Assembly: GCA_038257155.1 (NCBI GenBank)
Contig: JBBSJP010000006.1
Span: 104,522 to 168,521 of the forward strand
Source of the DNA: JANJTY01 sp038257155
GTDB taxonomy: Bacteria; Pseudomonadota; Gammaproteobacteria; Xanthomonadales; Xanthomonadaceae
Length of the DNA: 64,000 nt
Reading direction: 5' to 3'
Position numbers and translations under genes: made by a program. Under the pieces are notes generated by a model that was not told where the DNA came from, did not search any database, and saw only the letters and a program-made list of their open reading frames with translations. Of this stretch, positions 25,926-35,218 are shown in pieces (position 1 is the first letter of the stretch; every line of letters starts with the position of its first letter).

Positions 25926-26058
25926 GGGGCGCCGTGTCGCAGGTAGAATGTGGCATTCGGCTACTGCTTGCCAGGCCGGGGCGCGGGCATTGCCTTGACG
26001 CGCTTCAGACTGGACTGCGGTCATGCCCTGTTGCCCTCGAAATCGAATGGAGCTGTCC

Positions 26059-27447
26059 TTGATCAAGCCCCGCACCATGCCCGGCGTGCTCGAACTGCTG
26101 CCGCGTGACCAGATCGCGTTCCAGCGCATGCTTGACGTCATCCGCCGCAACTACGAACGCTTTGGCTTCCTGCCGGTTGAAACCCCGGTGATGGAGCTGT
26201 CCGAAGTGCTGTTGACCAAGTCCGGCGGCGAAACCGAACGCCAGGTCTATTTTGTGCAGAGTACCGGTGCACTGGAACAGGGCGGCCAGCCCGAGCTGGC
26301 ATTGCGCTTCGACCTGACCGTGCCCCTGGCGCGTTACGTCGCCGAGCACGAACACCAGCTCAGCTTTCCTTTCCGCCGTTACCAGATGCAGCGCGTCTAC
26401 CGCGGTGAACGCGCCCAGCGCGGGCGATTCCGCGAGTTCTACCAGGCCGACATCGACGTGATCGGCAAGGATGCGCTGTCCATCCGCTGCGACGCCGAGA
26501 TGCCAGCGGTGATCAATGCGGTGTTCTCCGAGCTGGAGATCGGCCCCTTCATCATCCAGCTCAACAATCGCAAGTTGCTGCGCGGCTTTTTCGAAGGCCT
26601 GGGCATCGTGGATGCCGAGCAGCAGAACGGCGTGCTGCGCGAAGTCGACAAGCTCGACAAGCGCGGCGCCGACTACGTGCGCGAATCCCTCACCGGCGAG
26701 CACTTCGGGCTGGGGTCTGAGGCCGCGCAGAGAATCCTCGACTTCGTCCAGGTCCGCTCATCGAGCCATGCGGATGCAATGGCCAGGCTCGAGGCGCTGG
26801 GGCAGGGCAGTGATTCGCTAAACCAGGGAATTGCCGAATTGCGTGAGGTAATGGAGCTGGTACGCGGCTTCGGTGTGCCCGAGTCGCGCTACGCACTGAA
26901 CTTCTCCATTGCGCGTGGCCTGGACTATTACACTGGCACGGTCTACGAGACCCACTTGGTCGACCACCCACAGATCGGTTCGATCTGCTCCGGTGGCCGT
27001 TACGACAACCTGGCCGGCCATTACAGCAAGTCTCATCTGCCTGGCGTGGGTATCTCGATCGGTGTCACGCGCTTGTTCTGGCAGTTGCGCGAGGCTGGCC
27101 TGATCGACACGGCAGAGAGCAGCGTCGAGGTATTGGTCAGCCTGATGGACGAGAGCCTGCTGTCGCAGTCGATGGCCCTGGCCACACAGCTGCGTCGCGC
27201 CGGCATCAACACCGAGGCCCAGCTTGATGCGCGCAAGCTGGCCAAGCAGTTCCAGTATGCCGATCGCGCCGGTATCCGTTTCGTGGCGGTGCTGGGCGAA
27301 GAGGAGATCGCCCGCGACATGGTCACCATCAAGGATCTGCGCAAAGGCGAGCAGTTCGAGGTCGCACGCGGCGAACTGGTCGCAGCACTGCGGGTCGAGA
27401 TTGAGCAGGCCCGCGTGATGGGCGGACAACGCGAGGCTACTGCATGA
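26059..27447 (+). CDS. hisS: Histidyl-tRNA synthetase
   Basis: Class II synthetase that charges tRNA-His. Motif 2 is FRRYQMQRVYRGERAQRGR..EFYQ. The histidine-specific loop is ARGLDYYTGTVYE, and motif 3 lies in GVGISIGVTRLF. An anticodon-binding domain fills about residues 360-455. TTG26059 (encoding LIKPRTMPG, the usual HisRS opening) is preferred because GGAG lies 6 bases upstream. ATG26047 is a possible alternative with no ribosome-binding site. At 462 residues it is of the longer group. The stop overlaps the next gene by 4 bases. Confidence 0.94.
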   Translation: MIKPRTMPGVLELLPRDQIAFQRMLDVIRRNYERFGFLPVETPVMELSEVLLTKSGGETERQVYFVQSTGALEQGGQPELALRFDLTVPLARYVAEHEHQLSFPFRRYQMQRVYRGERAQRGRFREFYQADIDVIGKDALSIRCDAEMPAVINAVFSELEIGPFIIQLNNRKLLRGFFEGLGIVDAEQQNGVLREVDKLDKRGADYVRESLTGEHFGLGSEAAQRILDFVQVRSSSHADAMARLEALGQGSDSLNQGIAELREVMELVRGFGVPESRYALNFSIARGLDYYTGTVYETHLVDHPQIGSICSGGRYDNLAGHYSKSHLPGVGISIGVTRLFWQLREAGLIDTAESSVEVLVSLMDESLLSQSMALATQLRRAGINTEAQLDARKLAKQFQYADRAGIRFVAVLGEEEIARDMVTIKDLRKGEQFEVARGELVAALRVEIEQARVMGGQREATA

Positions 27448-29330
27448 ACACGATCCGCTTCGATGGCGCCTCATTGAACCGATCCCAGCTGGTTGCGCTA
27501 GCGCGCGGCGGGGTCAGCATCACGCTGGATGAAGTGCAGCTGACGACCGTGCAGCGCACGGCCGACTTCCTCGCCGAACAGGTTCGCCGCCAGGAGCCCA
27601 TTTACGGTGTGTCGACCGGTTTCGGCAGCAACGCTGATCGACTGCTGGGTGCGCACCGCCTGCGCGACGAACTGCCGGGCGGCAATCCGGAACCACAGGA
27701 ACTGTCCCTGCTCGAGGAACTGCAGCACAACCTGGTGATCACCCATGCGGTCTGCGTGGGCGAACCCTTCGCGCCCGACGTGGTGCGCGCGATGATGGCG
27801 ATCCGCATCAATACCCTGATGCGCGGCCATTCCGGCATCCGGGCCAGCACGCTGGAATCGATGACGGCGCTGTTCAATGCCGGCATCGTGCCGGTGGTGC
27901 CGCAACTCGGATCGGTAGGGGCCTCAGGCGACCTGGCACCGCTGTCGCACCTGGCCATTGTGCTGCTTGGCGGTGGTGAGGCCTTCTATCAAGGCGAGCG
28001 CCTGGCAGGTGCCCAAGCGCTCACGCGTGCCGGACTGTCGCCGGTGCGCCTGTCGCACAAGGAAGGCCTGGCCCTGAACAATGGCACCGCGCAAATGCTG
28101 GCCTGCGCGGTGTTGGCACTGGATGAACTGGAGCGCCTGCTGGATACGGCGGATCTGGCTGCGGCGATGACGCTGGAAGCCTTCGCCGGGCGCATGCGCG
28201 CCTTCGATGCCCACGTGCACGCCTTGCGCCCGCATCCTGGCCAGGTGCAGGTCGCTGAAAACCTGCGTCGTTTGCTCGATGGTTCGAACCTGGTCGATAT
28301 TGCCTATCACCTGGTTCCGCGCTTTGCAGCCTGGCAGCCTGGCAGTTGGGATACCGCTGAAGACCAGGCATTGCGCTTCGATATCCGTTGGGACTGGGTT
28401 CCTGCAAGCCAACGCCACGGGCGCGAGCAGTTCTACACCCGCTTCAAACCCTTCCGCGGTGGCAAGAAGCACCAGCCGCAGGACAGCTACTCGCTGCGCT
28501 GCATCCCGCAGGTGCATGGCGCGGTGCGCGACGCCTGGGCGCAGGCCTGTCGCGTGATCGACGTCGAGCTGAATGCCGTCACCGACAACCCGCTGGTATT
28601 CCCCGATTTCCCCGACCCGCGCAGCATCGAAGACCAGGTGGTCTCGGCCGGACACTTCCACGGTATGCCGCTGGCCCTGGCAATGAGCTACGTGAAGGCC
28701 GCGATTCCGGTGCTGGCCAGCATTTCCGAACGGCGCCTCAACAAGTTGGTCGACCCGGCCACCAATGACGGCCTGCCGGCCTTCCTGATCGGCAACGAGG
28801 ACGCCACCGATTCCGGCTTCATGATCGTGCAGTACACCGCCGCGGCCATCGTCAATGACCTTGCCAGCCGCGCGCATCCGGCCTCGGTCTATTCGATCCC
28901 GACCTCGGCCAATGCCGAGGACCACGTATCAATGGGCGCGAACGAAGCGCGCCATGTGCTGGGCATGGTGGGTGACCTGTCCAAGGTGATCGCGCTGGAG
29001 CTCTATACCGCCGCCCAGGCGCTGGATTTCCGTCGCGACATGATCAATGCCGCGCGGCGTCTGGCACGTGGTGGCGATGCCGCGGCCCTGGCCGCACGCG
29101 TCAACGGTGCGCCGCGCCCCGATGCGCCGGGCTTCGCACAGTTCATGAATGAAGTGGAAGCGCTGCGTGCGGAGCTGGCCGACAGCGGCGACTTTCATCC
29201 GTCCGAAGCGGTCGCCAAGGTGCACGAGCAGATCCGCGCCGAGATCGGCTTCATGAGCCGCGATCGGGCGATGGATGCAGAGGTGGGGTGCATTTGCGCG
29301 ATGGTGGAGCAGGGCGTACTGCGGACTTAG
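27444..29330 (+). CDS. Aromatic amino-acid lyase, histidine ammonia-lyase-like, with insertion
   Basis: MIO-dependent lyase of 628 residues. The Ala-Ser-Gly triad that cyclises to MIO is A160-S161-G162 in GSVGASGDLAPLSH. YGVSTGFGSNAD holds the catalytic Tyr. The selectivity pair that separates histidine from tyrosine lyases is T100-H101, closest to the Ser-His of histidine enzymes. About 50 residues are inserted at roughly 290-345 (LVPRFAAWQPG to FKPFRGGKKHQ), before the conserved QDSYSLRCIPQV. This makes it over 100 residues longer than HutH (about 510). Translationally coupled to hisS and with no hut genes nearby, it may not be an ordinary HutH. Alternatives are an aminomutase or a pigment-pathway lyase. 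Confidence 0.82.
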   Translation: MNTIRFDGASLNRSQLVALARGGVSITLDEVQLTTVQRTADFLAEQVRRQEPIYGVSTGFGSNADRLLGAHRLRDELPGGNPEPQELSLLEELQHNLVITHAVCVGEPFAPDVVRAMMAIRINTLMRGHSGIRASTLESMTALFNAGIVPVVPQLGSVGASGDLAPLSHLAIVLLGGGEAFYQGERLAGAQALTRAGLSPVRLSHKEGLALNNGTAQMLACAVLALDELERLLDTADLAAAMTLEAFAGRMRAFDAHVHALRPHPGQVQVAENLRRLLDGSNLVDIAYHLVPRFAAWQPGSWDTAEDQALRFDIRWDWVPASQRHGREQFYTRFKPFRGGKKHQPQDSYSLRCIPQVHGAVRDAWAQACRVIDVELNAVTDNPLVFPDFPDPRSIEDQVVSAGHFHGMPLALAMSYVKAAIPVLASISERRLNKLVDPATNDGLPAFLIGNEDATDSGFMIVQYTAAAIVNDLASRAHPASVYSIPTSANAEDHVSMGANEARHVLGMVGDLSKVIALELYTAAQALDFRRDMINAARRLARGGDAAALAARVNGAPRPDAPGFAQFMNEVEALRAELADSGDFHPSEAVAKVHEQIRAEIGFMSRDRAMDAEVGCICAMVEQGVLRT

Positions 29331-29351
29331 CCCGTTTGCTCGGATGCGTGT

Positions 29352-30794
29352 TCAAGCTTCCGCTGCCAGGCTGGTTGTCACCCCAGTCCCGGCAATTACG
29401 GCCGGAGTCAGCACGGCGGCGACCGCGCTGCGCAGCAGGGTGGGGCTGACGTAGCGCCGGTGCACGCGATCAATCGCGGCCATGTAAAAGCATCCGAAGG
29501 CATTCAGGCAGTGCACACGACTGCTCAGCACGAACTCGACCCGCTCCGGTCCGATTTTTCGCACGGCGACGCAGGTTCGGAACCGCAGATGGCGGTCGTC
29601 GGCACCCAGCAATACCTGCGCCAAATCGCCTTCCTCCGATACTGCCTGCGCCAGAACCGGATGCCGACAGGCGAACAGGGTCCCGCGCTCGCTGCTGGCC
29701 AAGGACGATATCGGGCAGCCCAGGTGCGATCGCCTCAGCCGCAGCGGACGGACCAGTGCGTTGCGCAGCATCATCAGTCCGCTGACACCACTGGGTGGGT
29801 GATCGACAAATGCCTGCAGCAGGGCATCAAGCAGTTCGCTGGCGCTGCGGCCACGCAGCTGGTTGTCCCGCAAGACGCATCGGAAACTGTCGTCATGGTC
29901 AATGCGTTGGCCAGCAAATGCGCTGTGAAGCAAGGACTCCGCCGGCGCAGTCCGTATCGGCTCGACGCGCAGTTCTGGCATCGATAGTGAAGCAAAACCG
30001 GATTGGTTCTTCCATGCTCCCCACGCGCCGCGCCAGCGTCCGATGACTCCGCGTACCGTCAGGCACAGCCAGCTGCGCCAGCTGTCCGCTGGCGCTTCCA
30101 GACTAAGCGCAGTGCGTCGAACCCGGTCCGGATCCCGCAGTGCGACATCCACCAGCGCCTGGACCGATTCTGGCAACACTTCGGTCAGTGAGGCGATGCT
30201 GGCGCGGTTTGCCAGCACGTCGGCGCGTTGGGACTCTTGCTGCAGGCCTGCCAGTTCGTCGGTATGGCATGAAAGTGCAAGAAAGGCAGGGTTTCTGGAG
30301 ACCTGATCCAGCGGAGCGAACTGATGCCAGGTGCCACTGCCAAAGCGCACGGTGAACAGGCAATCGGGTGGAATGTCCACCAGCTGCATGCTATCGACAA
30401 AGGCCTGCGGAGACTGTTCCAGCCCCTCCAAGGCTGCATCTGAAAAACGCAGTTGTGCACCGCCGCTGCCTGAAATGGCGGTGAAAACACGATTGCCGGC
30501 ATGTCGATGGAACGGATGTCCAAGATTTCCCACGACGAAGGAATAGAGCGAAGAGCGATCGCCTGCTTCCGAATGCACGCCACCAATTTTTGCCGAGGGT
30601 TCGTCAAGGGCATTGACGAAGCTGCCATGTGTGCTTTGCCTGGCACTGACCTCACGCACCAATTGGGTTCCGGCGCCGTGCCCAATCTGGCCGATCAGGG
30701 TCACCTCGACTGGCGACACGCCTCGCGTACTTGGTATGCATACGGACGGAAAGCTGCTGACCGCGCGATTCAGTATTGGCGACGTGCTGCTCAT
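29352..30794 (-). CDS. Cupin-like / DUF2867 fusion protein
   Basis: 480 residues. The N-terminal part has a cupin-like stretch with GHPFHRHAGNRVF and, 70 residues later, GTWHQFAPL, histidines that could bind metal. The C-terminal part (about 330-455) resembles DUF2867, with CVAVRKIGPERVEFVLSSRV and AAIDRVHRRYVSPTLLRSAV. ATG30794 follows CGGGAG at 8 bases. It overlaps the ArsR stop by 4 bases, so the two are one unit and ArsR is the likely regulator. The product is predicted cytoplasmic with no signal peptide. The joint presence of the two domains is unusual and the role is unknown. Confidence 0.65.
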   Translation of the reverse strand: MSSTSPILNRAVSSFPSVCIPSTRGVSPVEVTLIGQIGHGAGTQLVREVSARQSTHGSFVNALDEPSAKIGGVHSEAGDRSSLYSFVVGNLGHPFHRHAGNRVFTAISGSGGAQLRFSDAALEGLEQSPQAFVDSMQLVDIPPDCLFTVRFGSGTWHQFAPLDQVSRNPAFLALSCHTDELAGLQQESQRADVLANRASIASLTEVLPESVQALVDVALRDPDRVRRTALSLEAPADSWRSWLCLTVRGVIGRWRGAWGAWKNQSGFASLSMPELRVEPIRTAPAESLLHSAFAGQRIDHDDSFRCVLRDNQLRGRSASELLDALLQAFVDHPPSGVSGLMMLRNALVRPLRLRRSHLGCPISSLASSERGTLFACRHPVLAQAVSEEGDLAQVLLGADDRHLRFRTCVAVRKIGPERVEFVLSSRVHCLNAFGCFYMAAIDRVHRRYVSPTLLRSAVAAVLTPAVIAGTGVTTSLAAEA

Positions 30795-31105
30795 GCGTCT
30801 GGCTCCCGGGACTTGGATGGTTTGCGTTCGCGCTTGAGCGGGCCGGCCACGGGACACAGCTCGGCGGCCCAAGTGAAGACCGTGTTGGCCAGACGTTCCG
30901 GCACCAGCCGGATGAAGACGAACTGGCCGCGCTTTTCGCGTTCGATCAATCCTGCCTGTTCGAGCACCCTCAGGTGGCTGGAGAGCGCGGGCTTGCTGAA
31001 TTCAAAGCGCTCCGCCAGGTCGCCGGCGGTGAGTTCGCCAGCGTGCAGATAGGCGAGGATCTTGCGACGGGGCATGGAGGCTAGCGCTTCAAAGACATTG
31101 TCCAT
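30791..31105 (-). CDS. ArsR-family transcriptional regulator (SdpR-like)
   Basis: 104 residues from ATG31105. Winged helix: VFEALASMPRRKILAYL, LTAGDLAERFEFSKPALSSHLRVLEQAGLI (recognition helix and wing start) and REKRGQFVFIRL. No Cys metal site of the ArsR or SmtB type is evident in the DNA-binding helix, so it is more like the SdpR and PigS group. A longer TTG-started form from 31126 would run into the operator. A strong AT-rich dyad lies just upstream. It is probably an autoregulator of itself and the fused cupin/DUF2867 gene. Confidence 0.88.
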   Translation of the reverse strand: MDNVFEALASMPRRKILAYLHAGELTAGDLAERFEFSKPALSSHLRVLEQAGLIEREKRGQFVFIRLVPERLANTVFTWAAELCPVAGPLKRERKPSKSREPDA

Positions 31106-31126
31106 GGACGGTTTCGCGGTTGACAA

Positions 31127-31148
31127 TAGTTAACTAAATAATTAACTA
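31127..31148 (-). promoter_or_regulatory. ArsR operator dyad
   Basis: TAGTTAA (31127-31133) and TTAACTA (31142-31148) form a perfect 7-bp inverted repeat with an 8-base AT-rich spacer, 22 bases before the ArsR start. In this high-GC window the AT-rich island stands out. The arm sequence resembles operators of SdpR/PigS-type repressors. Confidence 0.6.
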
Positions 31149-31287
31149 CTTCTGGCAGCTTGTGCAAGTGCCAATCTTCTTCTGACGCACTATTGCGCTT
31201 CTGGGTGGGTGCTTCGCGTGCTTGCTCGTAGCTTGTAGCGCACGATGATCTGCCCCAGCGTCTCTACGCTTGCTGTTCCCTGACGTG

Positions 31288-31812
31288 TTACCGCAGATGC
31301 AGAGGAGGCGCCCCCGAGGGGAGTGGCTCACCCGATGCTTGGAGCCGACACTCGGGCCGGGCCACAGGCTTGGGCAGCGTTCCATGGCGCCTTGGCGCGA
31401 CTCGGCGTCCTGCACCTGCAGGCGACGCAACGTTCGCGGAAGGCACGTGCATGCTTCTCACATTGTCCGCCGCGGGTGCGATGGTGAGGGGCGTTTCGCC
31501 GGGTCGCACAAAGAACACATGACCAGTGTTCTTGCCGATCAGGTCGGCCTTCTCGATCACGCCGCCCAGGAAGACGACACGGTGGTCGAGGCGAAGTTCG
31601 CCAGAAATGATCCGGTCGCGTGTATCAGTGTCAGCACCAAGCGCGAGGCACAGGAACGCGAAACACCAAGTGCCTGCCGTTGCCTGCAGCCACAGACGCG
31701 GCAAGGATTGCGTGATCAGGATCCAATTGGCCCGCTTCGACGGCTTGCGCGCTGCCAGGCGGCCTGGTTCCGTTCCGTATAGACGTGACTCACCGGCGTG
31801 TCCACCGAGCAC
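31288..31812 (-). CDS. Hypothetical protein with one membrane segment
   Basis: A 174-residue frame from GTG31812, 28 bases after the cyclase stop on the same strand. It has a basic stretch (AARKPSKRAN), one hydrophobic segment (ATAGTWCFAFLCLALGA) and then a hydrophilic part with IISGELRLDHRVVFLGGVIEKADLIGKNTGHVF. It resembles a type II membrane or exported protein but I recognise no family. The C-terminal third is Pro/Arg-rich and may be non-genuine. The region from 31149 to 31287 holds nothing else recognisable. Confidence 0.35.
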   Translation of the reverse strand: MLGGHAGESRLYGTEPGRLAARKPSKRANWILITQSLPRLWLQATAGTWCFAFLCLALGADTDTRDRIISGELRLDHRVVFLGGVIEKADLIGKNTGHVFFVRPGETPLTIAPAADNVRSMHVPSANVASPAGAGRRVAPRRHGTLPKPVARPECRLQASGEPLPSGAPPLHLR

Positions 31813-31839
31813 CGAGACCGCAGGTCCAAGCCGTGGTCT

Positions 31840-33705
31840 TTACGTCGTCAAAGCAATCGCAGCTTCCGACGCAGGCCTCTGGTCCGCGTCGGAAGCCAGC
31901 GCAAGTTGCAAGCAGGAAACTGGCTCGGGCACGTTTTTCAGCACGATTTCGCCAAGACACGATCCCGAATCAGGTGGGAGCTTCGCGGCCTCTGCCAGCG
32001 CATAGCTGATGACCGCCTGACCGGGGCTCGCCTGTGACTGCAAACGTGCGGCGATGTTCACCACCTGGCCGAACACATCACCGTTTTCAGTGACGGTGAC
32101 CTCCCCCCAGTGCGCGCCGCTATGGACCGGCAAGGGAGTGACCCCCAGCGTGGAGGCTGACGCGGCAAACTCCTTGTGCAACTCGCCGATGGCTCGCACG
32201 GCGGCGCCAGGGTTGGGGAAGGCCAGCAGCACCGCATCGCCCATGGTCTTGATCAGTCGCCCGTCGTGCCGCTCGCAGCCGCGCTCCGCAGTGCGTTGCA
32301 ACAGCGCCGCCGCGAGCATCGCCTGGCGCTCGTCGCGTGCGGAAAGCGCGGTGTAGCCCGACAGATCGGCAAGCACCACCGCGAGACTCTGGCGCTGACC
32401 CTGCACCAGTGAGTCGAGCGGCAGGTAGCGCAACACCAATCGATTCAGCGCTGCCTCGCCATGCTTGCGGACCGGCGCAAAGGTTGCGGTGGCGAGACCT
32501 GCCGCGAACACGAGACCGGTCTCCGGCGGCATTTCCAACCACAGCGCCAGGCGGATTGCCACGGTCCGTTCCAACAGCAGAAACAGGAAGGCGAAGATGA
32601 AGCTCAGCCCGCCCAACACGGTGAGCTTGCCAATTGCCAGGCGTGGATCGACGGTGCCGCGGTAGAAGATCGACAGCGCCAGTGAAAGCAGGATGGCCAG
32701 TACGAAGAGCTGCAGCGCGGTGATGCTGGGGCCGATAATCACCACTCCCGGAGCAACAAGCCCCATGGCTTCAAATCTGGTCTGGCTGATCCACACTATT
32801 GGCCACCAGAGGAATGGCACGGCAAGCAGTAGAATTCCGCCGATGAACACCGTGCCAAATATCCACTCGATGCGCAGGCGATCGTCTGCCACGGCATTGC
32901 GCATGTGGTAACGCAAGGCCTCGGCGGCCAGAGCAAAGGGCGGCATCATAGCGAGCATTAGCGTCAATCCCCACAGAATGGCGTTGACGCCCTTGGCAGC
33001 GTGAACGTCTGCCAGTGCAAGGGTCAGGGAGATCAGCGCCAAGGGCAGTACGGGCCAGGGCGAGTCGAGGCGCTGCAGCATCGCGGCGGGGCCGCCGAAC
33101 AGGTCGCGGTCGGTCGAGACCTGGCGCATGCTTCGCGGGTAGAGCCAACGCCGCCAGCCGCGGTGCATTGCCTCGCCCGCTTCGCTACGAAGCCTGGCAA
33201 AGTGGTTGCGCCAGTCCTGCGGTGTCGGTTGGCGGGGATAACCGATGAAGAAACGCAGGAACAGCCAAGGCGCGGCAACGGCTGCAAGGTAGGAGAGCGC
33301 GTCCATGGCGATTCGCCAGGGGTTGCCGAATCTCAAGCCGAGTGCTTCGACGTAGATCGGGTGCGCGAGGAGTATGAAAAAGTAGGCGGTGGCCCAGGAC
33401 GCCGTCGCCAGACAGAGAGCCAGGCGCCGCGTCGCTGGGCTCATGCGAGTGCGCAGGGCGATCGCCAAAGCCAGAGCCGCCGCAAGCACACCGGTGATGG
33501 ATGCGAGGATCAGCGTGAAGCGGGCATAGGCTGCGCCTGCGGGATATTGGGCATCGTTCGCACCCAGCGCCAAGTGAACCACAAACGCCCCCTGGAACTC
33601 CGCCGGATTCAGCATCGGGGGCAGAGTCAGCAAAAAATGCGCGTGCACCAGGACCGATAGCGCTGCGAGGAGCACGATCACGGCGGCGTGGAAGGATTTG
33701 CTCAC
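31840..33705 (-). CDS. Membrane-bound class III adenylate/guanylate cyclase
   Basis: 621 residues. The N-terminal 420 residues hold several membrane segments (for example VIVLLAALSVLVHAHFLL, LILASITGVLAAALALAIAL, LIFAFLFLLL-type stretches). The cyclase domain (about 435-600) starts VVLADLSGYTALSARDE, where the Asp binds metal. KTMGDAVLLAFPNP carries the second metal Asp, and NGDVFGQVVNIAARLQ the Asn and Arg that stabilise the transition state. The expected catalytic residues are present, so it is probably active. Product (cAMP or cGMP) cannot be decided. The upstream gap to 33887 holds nothing recognisable. Confidence 0.85.
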   Translation of the reverse strand: MSKSFHAAVIVLLAALSVLVHAHFLLTLPPMLNPAEFQGAFVVHLALGANDAQYPAGAAYARFTLILASITGVLAAALALAIALRTRMSPATRRLALCLATASWATAYFFILLAHPIYVEALGLRFGNPWRIAMDALSYLAAVAAPWLFLRFFIGYPRQPTPQDWRNHFARLRSEAGEAMHRGWRRWLYPRSMRQVSTDRDLFGGPAAMLQRLDSPWPVLPLALISLTLALADVHAAKGVNAILWGLTLMLAMMPPFALAAEALRYHMRNAVADDRLRIEWIFGTVFIGGILLLAVPFLWWPIVWISQTRFEAMGLVAPGVVIIGPSITALQLFVLAILLSLALSIFYRGTVDPRLAIGKLTVLGGLSFIFAFLFLLLERTVAIRLALWLEMPPETGLVFAAGLATATFAPVRKHGEAALNRLVLRYLPLDSLVQGQRQSLAVVLADLSGYTALSARDERQAMLAAALLQRTAERGCERHDGRLIKTMGDAVLLAFPNPGAAVRAIGELHKEFAASASTLGVTPLPVHSGAHWGEVTVTENGDVFGQVVNIAARLQSQASPGQAVISYALAEAAKLPPDSGSCLGEIVLKNVPEPVSCLQLALASDADQRPASEAAIALTT

Positions 33706-33887
33706 CGAAAGCCCCCTGAATCTCTGGCTCGGTTTAGATTAGCACCAAGCAGCTTGTACGGCTGAGTTTTCGCACGCAAGGAGGGGCCGGCCGACGTGCC
33801 CTCCTGTCTCTGATGGTCTGTCCGCCGCGAGAGAGTGCTAGTCCGCGCGTGGCGCCCGACAGGGTCGAATCGTGTGTTGGCGTGATT

Positions 33888-34628
33888 TCAAAAGCTGATG
33901 AACAGTCCGCCGTTCACCGGAATATTCGCGCCGGTGATATAGCCGGCGCCATCCGCAGTCAGAAAGTCGACGGCGCGGGCGATGTCGTCGGGATGGCCGA
34001 TGCGGCCTACGGGGATGCTGGCGAGGATGCCATTGCGGATGTCCTCGCGAATCGCGCGCGTCATCGGCGTGTCGATGTAACCGGGCGAGACGCTGTTGAC
34101 GGTCACGCCCTTGCGCGCCACTTCGCGTGCCAGGGACATGGTGAAGCCGTGCAGACCGGCTTTGGCAGCAGCGTAGTTGGTCTGCCCGAACTGGCCGGTC
34201 TGGCCGTTCACCGAGCTGATGTTGACGATGCGTCCGAAGCCGCGCTCGCTCATGCCTTCGACGACCTGCCTGCACAGGTTGTAGGCACTGTCGAGATTGA
34301 TGCGCATGACGTCTGACCACTGGTCGCGCGCCATCTTGCGCAGGGTGGCATCGCGGGTGATGCCGGCCGCATTGACCAGGATGTCGACCGGGCCATGCTC
34401 AGACTCCACGGTCTGAACCAGCTCGGCACAGGCCTCGAAGCTGCCTACGTCAACCGGTGCGAAATGCACATCCAGTCCGCTCATTTCGCTGCGAAACGTG
34501 TCGATGCGCTCGCTGCGGGCGGCCAGGTCGGCAGCGATTACCTTGCGGCCGGATGCTTCAAGGGCACGGCAGATGGCGCTACCCAGGCCACCAATTCCTC
34601 CGGTGACGATTGCGATTCGCTTGGACAT
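33888..34628 (-). CDS. SDR oxidoreductase, acetoacetyl-CoA reductase-like (PhbB/FabG type)
   Basis: 246 residues, classical short-chain dehydrogenase: cofactor loop TGGIGGLG (residues 9-16), NAAG, catalytic Ser in NISSVNG and YAAAKAG with the Tyr-x3-Lys pair. PGYIDTPMT is the usual late motif. The block NGQTGQFGQTNYAAAKAG is characteristic of PhbB rather than FabG. Its neighbours are phaR and a second, closer PhbB, so it probably reduces 3-oxoacyl-CoA for polyhydroxybutyrate. No phaA or phaC is in the window. Confidence 0.85.
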   Translation of the reverse strand: MSKRIAIVTGGIGGLGSAICRALEASGRKVIAADLAARSERIDTFRSEMSGLDVHFAPVDVGSFEACAELVQTVESEHGPVDILVNAAGITRDATLRKMARDQWSDVMRINLDSAYNLCRQVVEGMSERGFGRIVNISSVNGQTGQFGQTNYAAAKAGLHGFTMSLAREVARKGVTVNSVSPGYIDTPMTRAIREDIRNGILASIPVGRIGHPDDIARAVDFLTADGAGYITGANIPVNGGLFISF

Positions 34629-34717
34629 GGAAACTCACGGTCTGGAAAATCGATCCGCGAGCATATGCTGCGCTGCAGCACTGTGCAATGTGGCGGCGCA
34701 GCGCGCCACCTCAGGAT

Positions 34718-35218
34718 TCAACGCGAACCGCTGCCACCTTTGCCGGGTGGCTTGGACCCTTGAACGGGCGGCACGCCAGGCATCGAGCCAAGCAGGCCGG
34801 ACTGGAAGTCCTTCCAGAGGTCCAGGTTGCGTTCGGTGAGCTGATTGAGCATGGTCCAGGGCGTCTGGCCGAGCAGGTTGTTCAACTGGCTGCGGAACTG
34901 CACCTGCTGGTCGAGGAACAGCTGCATGCTGCGTTCCAGGTAACTGCCCATGAAGCCCTGCAGCGAGTCGCCATAGAAACGGATAATCTGGCTGAGCAAC
35001 TGGGTGGAGAGCATTGGCTGACCATCCTGCTCGTGTTCGGCAATGATCTGCAGCAGCACCGAACGGGTGAGGTCATCGCCGGTCTTGGCATCGCGCACTT
35101 CGAAGGTCTCGCCGTCGACGATCAGCTGGCGCACGTCTTCCAGCGTGATGTAGCTGGAGATCTCCGTGTCATAAAGACGACGATTCGGATACTTCTTGAT
35201 GATGCGGATGTCGGGCAT
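34718..35218 (-). CDS. phaR: Polyhydroxyalkanoate synthesis repressor PhaR
   Basis: 166 residues. The PHB accumulation regulatory DNA-binding domain is at the start: IRIIKKYPNRRLYDTE and YITLEDVRQLIVDGETFEV with the following ADDLTRSVLLQIIAE-like helix. A PHB-binding repeat region follows with LTQIIRFYGDSLQ-like text (STQLLSQIIRFYGDSLQGF). ATG35218 begins MPDIRIIKK, the standard N-terminus. PhaR binds PHB granules and releases the promoter of phasin genes. Located between two PhbB-like genes on the same strand. Confidence 0.93.
   Translation of the reverse strand: MPDIRIIKKYPNRRLYDTEISSYITLEDVRQLIVDGETFEVRDAKTGDDLTRSVLLQIIAEHEQDGQPMLSTQLLSQIIRFYGDSLQGFMGSYLERSMQLFLDQQVQFRSQLNNLLGQTPWTMLNQLTERNLDLWKDFQSGLLGSMPGVPPVQGSKPPGKGGSGSR

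Noticed and set aside
27444..29330. Xanthomonadin/aryl-polyene lyase cluster
   Set aside because: Such clusters have ketosynthase, acyltransferase and reductase genes around the lyase; none are present.
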